Source: JADKIH01 sp031417555 (lineage in GTDB: Bacteria; Bacteroidota; Bacteroidia; AKYH767-A; 2013-40CM-41-45). Taken from it: 64,000 bases of DNA. The notes under the pieces were generated by a model. That model saw only the letters and a program-made list of their open reading frames with translations. It was not told where the DNA came from and did no database searches. Positions 16,971 through 25,329 of the stretch are shown here, piece by piece. Location: positions 16,164-80,163 of the forward strand of contig JANOVV010000065.1 of assembly GCA_031417555.1 (NCBI GenBank). Direction: 5' to 3'. Position 1 is the stretch's first letter. Each line of letters opens with the position of its first letter. Both the position numbers and the translations under genes were made by a program.

Positions 16971-18026
16971 ATGTCCATGCAGGTTTTGAAAGAAAAAAAA
17001 ATATTGGTTGCTGCACTCGATTGGGGTATAGGACATGCTACGAGGTGTGTACCAATTATTCGACGACTGCAAAATCGTGGTTATGAAGTTATTCTCGCTT
17101 CAAATGGGACAGCTAAAGATTTTTTCAAAAATTATTTTCCTGAATTATTAATTATCGACAAACCGTCGTATAATATATCCTACCCAAAAAACGATTCAAT
17201 GGTTACTGCTATGGTCAGGCAGCTTCCTTCAATAATCAAAACAATAATACAGGAACATCGTTGGCTGAATAAAATAATCAGTGAATACAAAATCAACGAA
17301 GTTATTTCTGACAATTGTTATGGATTATGGAATAAGAAAATTTATTCCGTTTTTATTACTCATCAATTAAGGATAAAATGCCCGGAAGGGGTAAAATTTT
17401 TAGAGCCTGTTATCAGTCGAATAATTTCATTTTTTATTCGCAGATATGATGAATGTTATATTCCCGATTTTGCAGGAAGTATTAATTACTCAGGCGATCT
17501 TTCACATAGAAAAAAAATACCGGCACATGCAAAATACATCGGCCCACTTAGCCGATTTAGTGAAAACAAAAGTGAACTGGAAGCAGAGCCCTTTGATGTC
17601 GTAGTCTTATTAAGCGGCCCGGAACCACAACGGACTATCTTAGAAAATAAATGTTTTAAACTTCTCAAAGGACAAAATAAAAAATGTTGCTTCATTCGCG
17701 GATTGCCCGGGAATTCTGAAAGAAAAATAAATTCAGAAGAAATTACATGGCACAATCATCTACCTGATGATGAATTAAAATCCGTTTTATTGAATGCAAA
17801 AAAAATTGTCTGCCGGCCGGGTTATTCAACAATAATGGATCTTGCAGAACTAAAAGTTAAAGCATTGCTTATTCCCACACCCGGACAAACAGAACAGGAG
17901 TACCTTGCCTCTCACAATAAAGAAAATGAACAATTTGAAGTTATCAGTCAGAAAAAAATCAATCTGAAAGATCTAATCAGAGAAGTGAACCGCCCTGCGG
18001 TCAGATTGATGGTTCCGTTTTATTGA
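16971..18026 (+). CDS. MurG-like GT-B glycosyltransferase of unknown specificity
   Basis: This 351-residue protein has the two-domain look of GT28/GT1 enzymes. The N-terminal Rossmann segment is KILVAALDWGIGHATRCVPIIRRL (about 9-32), with the His and Gly of the GHxxR acceptor loop. The C-terminal nucleotide-sugar loop is IVCRPGYSTIMDLAELKVKALLIPTPGQTEQEYLA (about 280-315), which resembles the MurG donor-binding GG/PxPxxxEQ region. The acceptor and donor are unknown; homologues in Bacteroidota are usually annotated only as glycosyltransferases. A second ATG two codons in (16977) is an equally possible start. Its last seven bases overlap the stop of the convergent lipoprotein gene. Confidence 0.78.
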   Translation: MSMQVLKEKKILVAALDWGIGHATRCVPIIRRLQNRGYEVILASNGTAKDFFKNYFPELLIIDKPSYNISYPKNDSMVTAMVRQLPSIIKTIIQEHRWLNKIISEYKINEVISDNCYGLWNKKIYSVFITHQLRIKCPEGVKFLEPVISRIISFFIRRYDECYIPDFAGSINYSGDLSHRKKIPAHAKYIGPLSRFSENKSELEAEPFDVVVLLSGPEPQRTILENKCFKLLKGQNKKCCFIRGLPGNSERKINSEEITWHNHLPDDELKSVLLNAKKIVCRPGYSTIMDLAELKVKALLIPTPGQTEQEYLASHNKENEQFEVISQKKINLKDLIREVNRPAVRLMVPFY

Positions 18027-18526
18027 ATATTTAAAACGATCGCCGCCGTCGAAACAATGTTACTTTTGTGTAAAGAGCGGTCATAAATAAATACATCAAA
18101 TCGGAAAGTATCTTTTACTGCCAGTGATGACAAAAAAATATCGCAGGAAATATCTCCCTTCAATGATTTATTTTTCACCGTCGGAGTTAAATAAGGCAGC
18201 CTCCCGCCAAATCCTGTTATGGATGGACGCTCAACCCATGCTCCATTAACCAGCTGAAAAAGTGTTGCTTGATAATTTCTGTAATACTCACTTGCCGGAT
18301 CATCAAAGATTGGATGATTTTGTCCAACGTCTTTATAACCAACATCACCATCACCATCGGTAAAACTTAAATTAATTGTAATATTTTCATCAAAACCCTG
18401 CGCATTTTGACTTGAGTAAATATCTTTAAAAGTAATTATAGGTTCTATTGGAAATTCATCCGGCTTCTTACAAGATGAAGCAGCAAAAGCTATGAGTATT
18501 GATAAATAAAAATATTTGAATTTCAT
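18020..18526 (-). CDS. Small predicted lipoprotein of unknown function
   Basis: This 168-residue protein begins with a short signal peptide and lipobox (LIAFAASSCKKPDEFP; Cys at about 19). The mature part has an FTDGDGDVGYKD segment (about 55-66), a DGDGD-type acidic loop seen in several Bacteroidota surface proteins, and beta-rich sequence. I do not recognise a named domain. It is convergent with the upstream glycosyltransferase (7-base overlap of the 3' ends) and divergent from the carbonic anhydrase gene, so it is probably transcribed alone. Confidence 0.7.
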   Translation of the reverse strand: MKFKYFYLSILIAFAASSCKKPDEFPIEPIITFKDIYSSQNAQGFDENITINLSFTDGDGDVGYKDVGQNHPIFDDPASEYYRNYQATLFQLVNGAWVERPSITGFGGRLPYLTPTVKNKSLKGDISCDIFLSSLAVKDTFRFDVFIYDRSLHKSNIVSTAAIVLNIQ

Positions 18527-18586
18527 GAATGATTTTGAAAGTATAAATTTACGAAATTATTTCGGTTCAAATCAAACAAAACTTAT

Positions 18587-19102
18587 ATGGCATTAATTCT
18601 ACCCATTAAAAATATTACACCTAAAATCGGCGCCACCTGTTTTCTGGCCGATAATGCCACAATAATTGGCGATGTCGAAATGGGTGATGAATGTAGCATT
18701 TGGTTTAATGCGGTTATAAGAGGCGATGTCAACAGTATTCGTATTGGTAAGCAGGTGAATATACAGGATGGGGCCGTTATTCATTGTACTTATCAAAAAG
18801 CGAAAACCATTATCGGAAACCGTTGCAACATCGGGCACAATGCAATCATTCATGGCTGCCGGTTGCAAGATAATGTCCTGATTGGAATGGGCGCTATCAT
18901 TATGGATAATGCTGTTATAGAATCATTCAGCATCGTCGGCGCCGGTTCTGTTGTCCTTGAAAATACAATAGTGGAAACAGGATTTATTTACGCAGGTTCC
19001 CCGGCAAAAAAAATAAAAGCGATATCCCCTGAACAAAGAAAACTTTTAGAAGAACTCCCGGATAGGTATATAATGTATAGCCAGTGGTATAATCCAGATT
19101 GA
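18587..19102 (+). CDS. Gamma-class carbonic anhydrase family protein
   Basis: The 171-residue protein is a left-handed parallel beta-helix of hexapeptide repeats (for example TIIGDV, IWFNAVIRGD, IRIGKQ, NIGHNAIIHG, VLIGMGAIIMD). The three zinc-binding histidines of gamma-carbonic anhydrases appear conserved as H66 (GAVIHC), H84 and H89 (NIGHNAIIHG). The family interconverts CO2 and bicarbonate, although many short bacterial members (YrdA/PaaY type) have no demonstrated activity. Length is that of the short type without the acidic Cam loop. It stands alone, divergent from the small lipoprotein gene. Confidence 0.9.
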   Translation: MALILPIKNITPKIGATCFLADNATIIGDVEMGDECSIWFNAVIRGDVNSIRIGKQVNIQDGAVIHCTYQKAKTIIGNRCNIGHNAIIHGCRLQDNVLIGMGAIIMDNAVIESFSIVGAGSVVLENTIVETGFIYAGSPAKKIKAISPEQRKLLEELPDRYIMYSQWYNPD

Positions 19103-19148
19103 TCCCAATAGTAATTGAATAATCAGTAATTTCTTTTAGCTCTCTTTT

Positions 19149-19180
19149 CTCTGCGCCCTCAGCGCCCTCAGCGTTAAAAA
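19149..19180 (+). repeat. Dispersed 'ctctgcg...gcgttaaaa' intergenic repeat, copy 1
   Basis: The sequence ctctgcgccctcagcgccctcagcgttaaaaa resembles the copies at 60344-60377 and around the group II intron. It follows the carbonic anhydrase gene and codes for nothing. Similar GC-rich islands are widespread in intergenic DNA of Bacteroidota, from general knowledge. Confidence 0.55.
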
Positions 19181-19326
19181 AATCCACCTTTACATTCACC
19201 ACCACCTTTGAAGCAAAGTCAAAATCATTACACCTAACCAACCGTATTACTAAATTGATAGGACAGTGTTTTAACGCAAAGGCCGCCGAGTAGGCAAAGG
19301 GGAGTTTCGCCCCTAAGCCTCTCACA

Positions 19327-19360
19327 GAACCGTACGTGATAGTCTCCCATCATACGGCTC
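19327..19360 (-). ncRNA. Group II intron domain V
   Basis: The 34-nucleotide hairpin reads gagccgtatga... closing with ...cgtacggttc on the minus strand. This is the standard catalytic domain V with its AGC-triad stem start, GNRA-like loop region and two-base bulge side. Domain VI follows (19287-19325) as gagaggc pairing with gcct-A-ctc, leaving a bulged adenosine at 19291. Confidence 0.92.
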
Positions 19361-19371
19361 GTGTAATTCTT

Positions 19372-20625
19372 TTATAATATACAGTACTTCTTGTTTGTCC
19401 AGTGATAAAAGAGTTTTGGTTTTGACGTTTTGATTGTAAAGAGTAGTTCTTGAGATTTTCTCACACTTGTGATCTTGTGTTTGTTCATCAGCCATTTTAT
19501 TAACCGATATTCCAAACAATAAAGTGACGAGCGTAGGCGGCTACTCCCAAATTTTCCAAAGTAGTTTATCCATCCACGTAGTCGTGAATTCAATAGATAT
19601 GCGATATCTTCCATTTCAATGGTTGTGTTTCGCCAGTGTACGATTGTATTTATCGTGTCCCTGATCTTCTGTTGATTCCCTTTGCTAATCTCTGGTGTGT
19701 ATATTGTGTAGCTTCGATTCTCGTAAAATTTACTTTTACTTTTCCGCGGTTGATAACTGAATCCCAGAAAGTCGAATTGCACTTTATTGTGCTTCTCTTT
19801 CCTCTTGTAGTCGGAGCAGTAAACGATTTGTGTTTTCTTCTCATTCAACTTTAGATGTACTGTCTGTAGTCTTTCCTTGATAGCTTGTAGAATTTCTTCC
19901 GCTTCTTGTTTTGTTTTGCAGTGTATGATTATATCATCTGCATAGCGTACAAATTCTGTCTCACTATAATTCTTCTCCAGCCATTTATCTATCGCGTAAT
20001 GTAAGAACAGGTTTGCTAACAGCGGACTGATTACTCCTCCCTGTGGCGTTCCTTTTCCTCCTCGTTCTATCAGTTCTCCTTTTGTTGTTTGGATTTTCAT
20101 TTCCAACCATCGCTGCACATACATTCTCACCCATTTCTCTTCAATCATTGCTTCTACCGCTTTTAACATCAACTCATGGTTAATCTCATCAAAATATTTC
20201 TCGATGTCCATGTCTAGCACCCAGTCCTGTGTCAGGCAATTCTTTCTTACCTGTTCCAGTGCCTGATGACTGCTTTTCATGGGGCGATAACCATAAGAAT
20301 GCTCATGAAAGTGTTGGTCGATTTTCTTTTCCATGTATTCCTTTACAACGCTTTGCGCAATGCGATCGCGTAAGGTTGGAATACCTAGTTTTCTCATTCG
20401 ACCATCTTTCTTCGGTATCTCGACCTCTCTTACTGCCGAAGGAAAATAGCTGCCTGATGTCATACGGTTCCAGATCATGTACAAATGATCTTCTGCATTC
20501 TTATCGAATGTTTCCCAGCTTTGTTCATCTACCCCTGATGCTTTCCCTCCTCGTCTTACCTTCTGGTACGATTCAACCACCATTTCATAGGTGATCGGTA
20601 CTGTTTTAATTACGTGTACATCCAT
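19372..20625 (-). CDS. ltrA: Group II intron reverse transcriptase/maturase
   Basis: This 417-residue intron-encoded protein is needed for intron splicing and reverse splicing into DNA. Reverse transcriptase blocks are clear: KASGVDEQSWETF, KKDGRMRKLGIPTLRDRIAQ (about 72-91), DMDIEKYFDEINH, GTPQGGVISPLLANLFLHY (about 192-210), FVRYADDIIIHC with YADD at 228-231, and FLGFSYQPR. The maturase X domain follows (about 310-385, ending LRGWINYFGKF). No HNH endonuclease domain is present after it. The ORF ends 11 bases before domain V. The frame is intact, so the element may still be mobile. Confidence 0.95.
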   Translation of the reverse strand: MDVHVIKTVPITYEMVVESYQKVRRGGKASGVDEQSWETFDKNAEDHLYMIWNRMTSGSYFPSAVREVEIPKKDGRMRKLGIPTLRDRIAQSVVKEYMEKKIDQHFHEHSYGYRPMKSSHQALEQVRKNCLTQDWVLDMDIEKYFDEINHELMLKAVEAMIEEKWVRMYVQRWLEMKIQTTKGELIERGGKGTPQGGVISPLLANLFLHYAIDKWLEKNYSETEFVRYADDIIIHCKTKQEAEEILQAIKERLQTVHLKLNEKKTQIVYCSDYKRKEKHNKVQFDFLGFSYQPRKSKSKFYENRSYTIYTPEISKGNQQKIRDTINTIVHWRNTTIEMEDIAYLLNSRLRGWINYFGKFGSSRLRSSLYCLEYRLIKWLMNKHKITSVRKSQELLFTIKTSKPKLFYHWTNKKYCIL

Positions 20626-20629
20626 TTAA

Positions 20630-21211
20630 TCCCTTCCTTGAATTTAATCAAGTTGTTTAATTGTTGTTCACTTAGAATTACCAATGCCCTTCGCTCCTTA
20701 TTGTTTCCAATACCTCATCACTACTATGACATTGTCCGACTTCCTATAGCATTCTCCTAGAGCGTTTCTGTGAGTCCTCTTCCGTTTCTTTTTGAAAGCT
20801 CTTTTCTGTTTCGCTTGGATAATGGTTCCCTACAGGATCTCCCAAGTTCTTTGATCAAGCCCGGTAAATAATCATGTCCCCTGTATAACGGTCGGCACGT
20901 AACCAATAATCAGGTAATCGTTACATTCTTTTCATCTCCCTTAGCATAGAGTGATTTTGCCAGACGTCTTGGCGGTTTCGTTACTTCATCGGTGGATTCA
21001 CTTTCGTTCATCTTTATTTACTATACGTGCGTTATTATTAACGCTTTTCTCTACACGTTCACCACCTTTGCTTTACAGCATTAGCAGCGTAGAGTCGTTT
21101 GACTGCTCCACCTGAATAGCGCTGTCAATGGGTCAGGTACTAATTAATTAGTACTTCCATCATCTTAATCAAAGCATGTCAATGAACTCGCATTCATTTA
21201 CTTCATGGCAC
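20630..21211 (-). ncRNA. Group II intron 5' ribozyme region (domains I-III)
   Basis: There is no ORF here. Position between the 5' end and the maturase start, and a length of about 580 bases, fit domains I to III plus the start of domain IV. I have not folded it. Confidence 0.7.
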
Positions 21212-21342
21212 AAGCTAAGCTCGCAGAGGGGGTGTTTCTTTGCGTGCTCCGCGATCTCTGCGTGATAATTTTATCCTATGAAATACTGGCTTCACACCAT
21301 TTTCGAAATGTGATTGTAAGGTGTTTTTTCGCGCAGAGGGGG
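21212..21342. repeat. Dispersed intergenic repeat interrupted by the intron (left part) and related copies
   Basis: The stretch carries cgcagaggg (21222-21230), a second unit tttgcgtgctccgcgatctctgcg (21239-21262) and a third fragment cgcgcagaggg (21329-21341). The complementary half, ttaacgcaaaggcc, lies across the intron at 19271-19284. Confidence 0.5.
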
Positions 21343-23421
21343 TTAATTAATTAATAATTTTTGAGTTTTCTCTCGTTTTGAATTCCAGATTTTTACAAAA
21401 TAAATTCCTTTGGAAATATTATTGGCAGGAATTGAAAATGTATTGTTTCCTTTTTGTAGAATGAGCTTTTCTTTATTAATAATTCTTCCCAATGCATCTG
21501 TCAATTCCAGAAAGTAAGAGGATTGAATTTCAGAGTTAATATTAAGATAAATTATTCCTGATGAATAAAAGATTTTTAATTCAGCATTCAATTTTTTAGT
21601 TTCGGTTATATCCGTAATAACATTCGGCTTTTCAACTAAAACAGAACAACCATTACTGTCGGTTATCAAAACACCATAATCACCATTAAGATTAGCCCGA
21701 TAATAGTAACTTGTTGCACCGGAAATTAGTGTAGAATCAATATACCACTGATAAGAAAAATATCCCGGTATTGAAAATAGAGTATCATAGTTTTGAGATA
21801 TACTTGAAGCAGGAATTTGCGGAGACACCGTGATGTAATTTGGAAATGTGAGTGTATCTGAGCCGGTATTATTAATTGCAATAAGTGTTACTTCAAACCT
21901 ACCGGTGTCGTCATAACAAATTTGTTGGGGATTCACCAGTGTAGAAGAAGAAGGGTTTCCACCGGGAAAAAACCATTGATAAGATGTTGCATTCATAGAA
22001 AGATTTATAAAATCGTGGCAATTTTTTTGGCATAGCGTTCTTTTTGCAGAAATAAAATTTGGCGTAGGCAAGCTGCTGAAACAATATTTAACGAACCAAT
22101 AATCTCTTGATGATTCTCTTTGTTGTGAAACGTCTCCACCATCAACATCTGTAAAAGAAAGAAAAACAAAGCAGCTGTCTTTCGTTTGTAAACCTTGGCA
22201 GAATTCAACATGAGCAACGGATGGAAGTGTTTTATCCCACAGTTTATTTCCAAGAGTATCAATAGCTATCGTCCAGCCTTGTTCATTATTAAAAATGTTA
22301 TATTCTGATTTATCGCCTGAGATGTCGCAATACGACGTTCCGGTAAGGAGAAAGCCGTTATTAGTTTTTGAAACATTATAAATTCCATCATCATTACCGA
22401 TTCCGCCATAAACTTTATCCCATAATTTATTTCCGAGGCTGTCAGTTTTAACAATCCAAAAATCAAAACTTATATTACCATGATTCATTTCTGATTTATC
22501 GTATCCAATTTCAGAATTACTTGTTCCACAAATTAAAATTTTGTCGCCGGGTAATATTAATATATCTGAAAAATTATCTACCGCATCTCCGCCTATAGTT
22601 TTGTCCCATACTTTAAGTCCATTTGAATCAACTTTTAAAATCCAATAATCATTTGCAGGGCTAATACTGTCTTGTGATTTACAGCTATTGGCAGGCGATT
22701 TCGAGTCCCCTCCTAAAATAAATCCATTATCAGATGTTGAATTAATTGTATATAAATAATCATAAAGTGTTCCTCCATAATTAAAATCCCATAATTTATT
22801 TCCATTACTGTCGATCTTTACTATCCAGTAATCTCTGTTTCCGTATGAGTGATGAGACATGTCGGCTGTGCTGTCAGAAAGTGTTGCGCCACCGAGAAGA
22901 AATGAATTATTATTTAAAAGCAACATTTTATGAAGATTATCATTTTGTGCGCCGCCATATGTTTTATCCCAGATTTTATTTCCATTTTTATCAATTCGTA
23001 TAACCCAGAAATCAAATAATGTTGAATTGAGGCTTTTATTATTTTGTGTTTTATCGCCGCTACTATCAGAGTTTGAAAATCCACCGAGCAAGAAACTGGA
23101 ATCAGGTATTGCAATTGCACATGTCATATAATCTCCATTTCTGCCTCCATAGGATTTGTTCCATAAAATATTTCCTGCGCTATCTGTTTTGACTATCCAA
23201 TAATCTGCATTACCTTTTGTTGAATCGGTTCTATCGAAACTTAATGACGAAAAAGAATACCCTCCAATTAGAAACCCATTATCAAGGGTTTGTATTATTG
23301 TTCCAGGTAACTCGGAGCCGGCTCCTCCATACCTATAATCCCAAATTTTATTATTTGGAGCTTGCGCGTTTCCATTTAAACTGAAGAAAAGAAAAAGAAA
23401 AAAATAATATGTTGTTTTCAT
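21343..23421 (-). CDS. Secreted beta-propeller-like protein with PKD-type domain and T9SS sorting domain
   Basis: The 692-residue protein has a signal peptide (TTYYFFLFLFFSLNGNAQA). About seven repeats follow of the pattern 'G-G-F-L-L-G-G-x-S...D-Y-W-I-V-K-x-D-x-x-G-N-x-L-W-D-K-x-Y-G-G' (about 25-440), which look like propeller blades. A PKD-like domain around 455-540 contains YQWFFPGGNPSSS. The last 80 residues (from about 610) are a type A T9SS sorting domain, with the GKG-type ISKGIYFVKIW motif and a final KTQKLLIN. The protein is exported by the type IX system to the cell surface or medium. Ligand or function unknown. It stands alone between the intron and a divergent serine hydrolase gene. 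Confidence 0.85.
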   Translation of the reverse strand: MKTTYYFFLFLFFSLNGNAQAPNNKIWDYRYGGAGSELPGTIIQTLDNGFLIGGYSFSSLSFDRTDSTKGNADYWIVKTDSAGNILWNKSYGGRNGDYMTCAIAIPDSSFLLGGFSNSDSSGDKTQNNKSLNSTLFDFWVIRIDKNGNKIWDKTYGGAQNDNLHKMLLLNNNSFLLGGATLSDSTADMSHHSYGNRDYWIVKIDSNGNKLWDFNYGGTLYDYLYTINSTSDNGFILGGDSKSPANSCKSQDSISPANDYWILKVDSNGLKVWDKTIGGDAVDNFSDILILPGDKILICGTSNSEIGYDKSEMNHGNISFDFWIVKTDSLGNKLWDKVYGGIGNDDGIYNVSKTNNGFLLTGTSYCDISGDKSEYNIFNNEQGWTIAIDTLGNKLWDKTLPSVAHVEFCQGLQTKDSCFVFLSFTDVDGGDVSQQRESSRDYWFVKYCFSSLPTPNFISAKRTLCQKNCHDFINLSMNATSYQWFFPGGNPSSSTLVNPQQICYDDTGRFEVTLIAINNTGSDTLTFPNYITVSPQIPASSISQNYDTLFSIPGYFSYQWYIDSTLISGATSYYYRANLNGDYGVLITDSNGCSVLVEKPNVITDITETKKLNAELKIFYSSGIIYLNINSEIQSSYFLELTDALGRIINKEKLILQKGNNTFSIPANNISKGIYFVKIWNSKREKTQKLLIN

Positions 23422-23638
23422 TAATTTTATTTTTTACATAATTCTAACTAAGGTAATAATTTTTTAAACAATATTGCGAATTAATAAACCCCGAAATATA
23501 ATTTTTCTAGTACCCATTTTTAATTAAATACGAGTAAATACGAAATAGTGTTTAAACCACAATATATATAAACATGGATCTTGAATAATTTTTGGATATA
23601 CTCTAAAATTCATCTTTAATTCGATGTAATTTACGGGC

Positions 23639-24808
23639 ATGACAAAAGACAAGCCGAAAAAACATTTTTGGACACGTTTTTTATGGACTATCGGTATTAT
23701 TATAGTTAGCTTAATGATAGCAATCTGGATAACAGGCAATGCTTACATTTATAAAACTCTAATTTATACCTATCCGGGTATCGATGATATTAACATTTTT
23801 AATACCCGAATTATCAATGATAGCGTACCTCAGCCTTGGCCGGTTTCGATACAATACAATAAAATTAAGTTGTCTGATGAGTTAAACAATGAGTTAAATA
23901 GAAATAAAAGTGTTGCATTTCTGGTAATTAAAAATGATTCGGTTTTATATGAACAGTATTGGGATAATTCTGTACAAAATTCACTTAGCAATTCTTTTTC
24001 TGTGTCAAAAAGTATTGTTAGTGTTCTTGTGGGTATTGCAATCCGCGATGGACTAATTTCATTAGATGACTCCGTAGGCAAATACATACCGGAATTTAAA
24101 AATGGTGCTAATGGTAAATTAAAAGTTCGGCATTTACTGACTATGAGTTCCGGGCTTAATTGGGATGAAAGTTACAATAGTCTTTTCTCTTTAACTACCA
24201 AAGCATATTATGGAACCAATCTTAAAAAACTTGTAACGGGGCTTAAGGTTATTGAAGAGCCCGGAAAAATTTTCCGTTATATGAGTTGCAATACCGTTCT
24301 ACTTTCAATGATTATTTCAAAATCATCAGGTATGAAAATTTCTGACTATGCGGCGAGGTATCTTTGGAAACCAATTGGTGCAACACAACCTGCTTATTGG
24401 TCGCTCGATCGTCAGAATGGTATTGAAAAAACATATTGTTGTTTTTATTCCAATGCCCGTGATTTTGCAAAAATTGGCAAACTATATTTGAATAATGGAA
24501 TGTGGAATGGCCATATGATTGTTCCCTATAATTATATTAATGAATCTATTGTCTCTAATGGGTGTGTGGATGAAAATGGAAAACCGGTTGATTTTTATGG
24601 ATATCATTGGTGGTTAATGACTTTTAAAGGACATAAGGTTTTTTATGCCAGGGGAATTCTCGGCCAATACATTATTATAATCCCTGATGAAAATATTATT
24701 ATTGTGCGACTAGGAAAAATTCGCGGAGAAAAAGATAAAAACAACAACTACTCCGATATGATTACCTATACCGATGGTGTTCTTACTAATTTCGGAACAA
24801 AGAAGTAA
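23639..24808 (+). CDS. Membrane-anchored serine hydrolase (class C beta-lactamase / NylB-like family)
   Basis: This 389-residue protein has a basic N-terminus, one membrane anchor (about 14-34) and a beta-lactamase/penicillin-binding fold. The catalytic SxxK is S121-V-S-K124 in SNSFSVSKSIVSVLVGIAI. It is followed by IPEFKNGANGKLKVRHLLTMSSGLNWDE, which is diagnostic of the 6-aminohexanoate-dimer hydrolase/esterase EstB group. The second motif is probably the Tyr in FRYMSCN. The substrate may be an ester, amide or D-amino-acid peptide and cannot be told from sequence. ATG start chosen; the basic KDKPKKHFWTR stretch before the membrane segment fits an inner-membrane anchor with a periplasmic catalytic domain. 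Confidence 0.85.
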   Translation: MTKDKPKKHFWTRFLWTIGIIIVSLMIAIWITGNAYIYKTLIYTYPGIDDINIFNTRIINDSVPQPWPVSIQYNKIKLSDELNNELNRNKSVAFLVIKNDSVLYEQYWDNSVQNSLSNSFSVSKSIVSVLVGIAIRDGLISLDDSVGKYIPEFKNGANGKLKVRHLLTMSSGLNWDESYNSLFSLTTKAYYGTNLKKLVTGLKVIEEPGKIFRYMSCNTVLLSMIISKSSGMKISDYAARYLWKPIGATQPAYWSLDRQNGIEKTYCCFYSNARDFAKIGKLYLNNGMWNGHMIVPYNYINESIVSNGCVDENGKPVDFYGYHWWLMTFKGHKVFYARGILGQYIIIIPDENIIIVRLGKIRGEKDKNNNYSDMITYTDGVLTNFGTKK

Positions 24809-24828
24809 ATAAAAATCCCGATTTCTTT

Positions 24829-24836
24829 TATCTTTG
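24829..24836 (+). promoter_or_regulatory. Bacteroidota -7 promoter element TATCTTTG
   Basis: TATCTTTG matches TAnnTTTG and ends nine bases before the ATG of the next gene. The predicted transcript would have almost no leader. The same geometry is seen in front of pgk. Confidence 0.45.
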
Positions 24837-24845
24837 CAGTTAATT

Positions 24846-25250
24846 ATGCTTAAAGACATACCTCTTCTTGTTGTTGAAAATATTGCTGTTGCCATCGTTC
24901 ATGAACCCAATGACGAAGGTGCGCTTGTGTGGAATGCTTATCTTGTAAATCTTTATGATCAGGAAATAAGTAATGTACTTGTTAGCTCCAAAGGATATGG
25001 AACTTTTGAAGGCCGTGATGTTAAAACTTCTGTCTTGCGTCACCTCATAGGAAATGTTGAAGCAAAAGACTATGCAAAGATAGAACCTATTATGGATAAT
25101 CTTTTTGGTTTAAGTAATGAATTTTGGGTAAGCTTTTATTTAGGTACCCATATTTATGATAAGAAATATATTTTCCTGCCTGAAACAATCAGTGAAAGTA
25201 ATTTTACTCTTATACCCGTTTTAAATAAACGAGGTGTAATGATACGTTAA
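24846..25250 (+). CDS. Conserved small cytoplasmic protein of unknown function
   Basis: The frame is open from 24834 but ATG 24846 is preferred, giving 134 residues (MLKDIPLLVVENIAVAIVHEPND). It has no signal peptide, membrane segment or metal motif. It looks like a mixed alpha/beta domain with a conserved-looking VWNAYLVNLYDQEISNVLVSSKGYGTFEGRDVKTSVLRH core. I recall similar orphan proteins in many Bacteroidota genomes but know no function. The PolB-like exonuclease gene follows 79 bp downstream in the same direction. Confidence 0.72.
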   Translation: MLKDIPLLVVENIAVAIVHEPNDEGALVWNAYLVNLYDQEISNVLVSSKGYGTFEGRDVKTSVLRHLIGNVEAKDYAKIEPIMDNLFGLSNEFWVSFYLGTHIYDKKYIFLPETISESNFTLIPVLNKRGVMIR

Positions 25251-25329
25251 ATTTTTCTCTGCTTATATTGGTTGTATTAGTATAAGTATGCGCTTATTTT
25301 TGTTAGAATAAATTAATAAATAGCGAAAC

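Larger units (their letters stand above)
19284..21211 (-). mobile_element. Group II intron with maturase ORF (approximate ends)
   Basis: The intron runs on the minus strand. Its 5' end is placed at a GTGCC (21207-21211). Its 3' end is placed about 7-8 bases beyond the bulged branch-point A (19291) of domain VI. Domain V (19327-19360) is unmistakable and the maturase gene sits just upstream of it. Joining the two proposed exons restores a sequence ending ctctgcgagcttagctt plus gcctttgcgttaaaac. That matches the dispersed repeat seen intact at 60344-60377, which supports the ends to within a few bases. About 1.9 kb, typical for an ORF-carrying intron. The 5' third (20630-21211) is the non-coding domain I-III ribozyme. 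Confidence 0.85.

Noticed and set aside
19322..19519. 65-residue minus-strand frame overlapping the maturase C-terminus and domain V
   Set aside because: It crosses the domain V ribozyme and overlaps the maturase in another frame; it is not a plausible gene.
21181..21342. GC-rich repeats near the intron considered as a CRISPR array
   Set aside because: The units are irregular, degenerate and without unique spacers of constant length; they fit the dispersed intergenic repeat.
22005..23120. Several minus-strand frames inside the T9SS propeller gene
   Set aside because: They are alternate-frame shadows of the 692-residue gene and share its repeats; no independent start signals.
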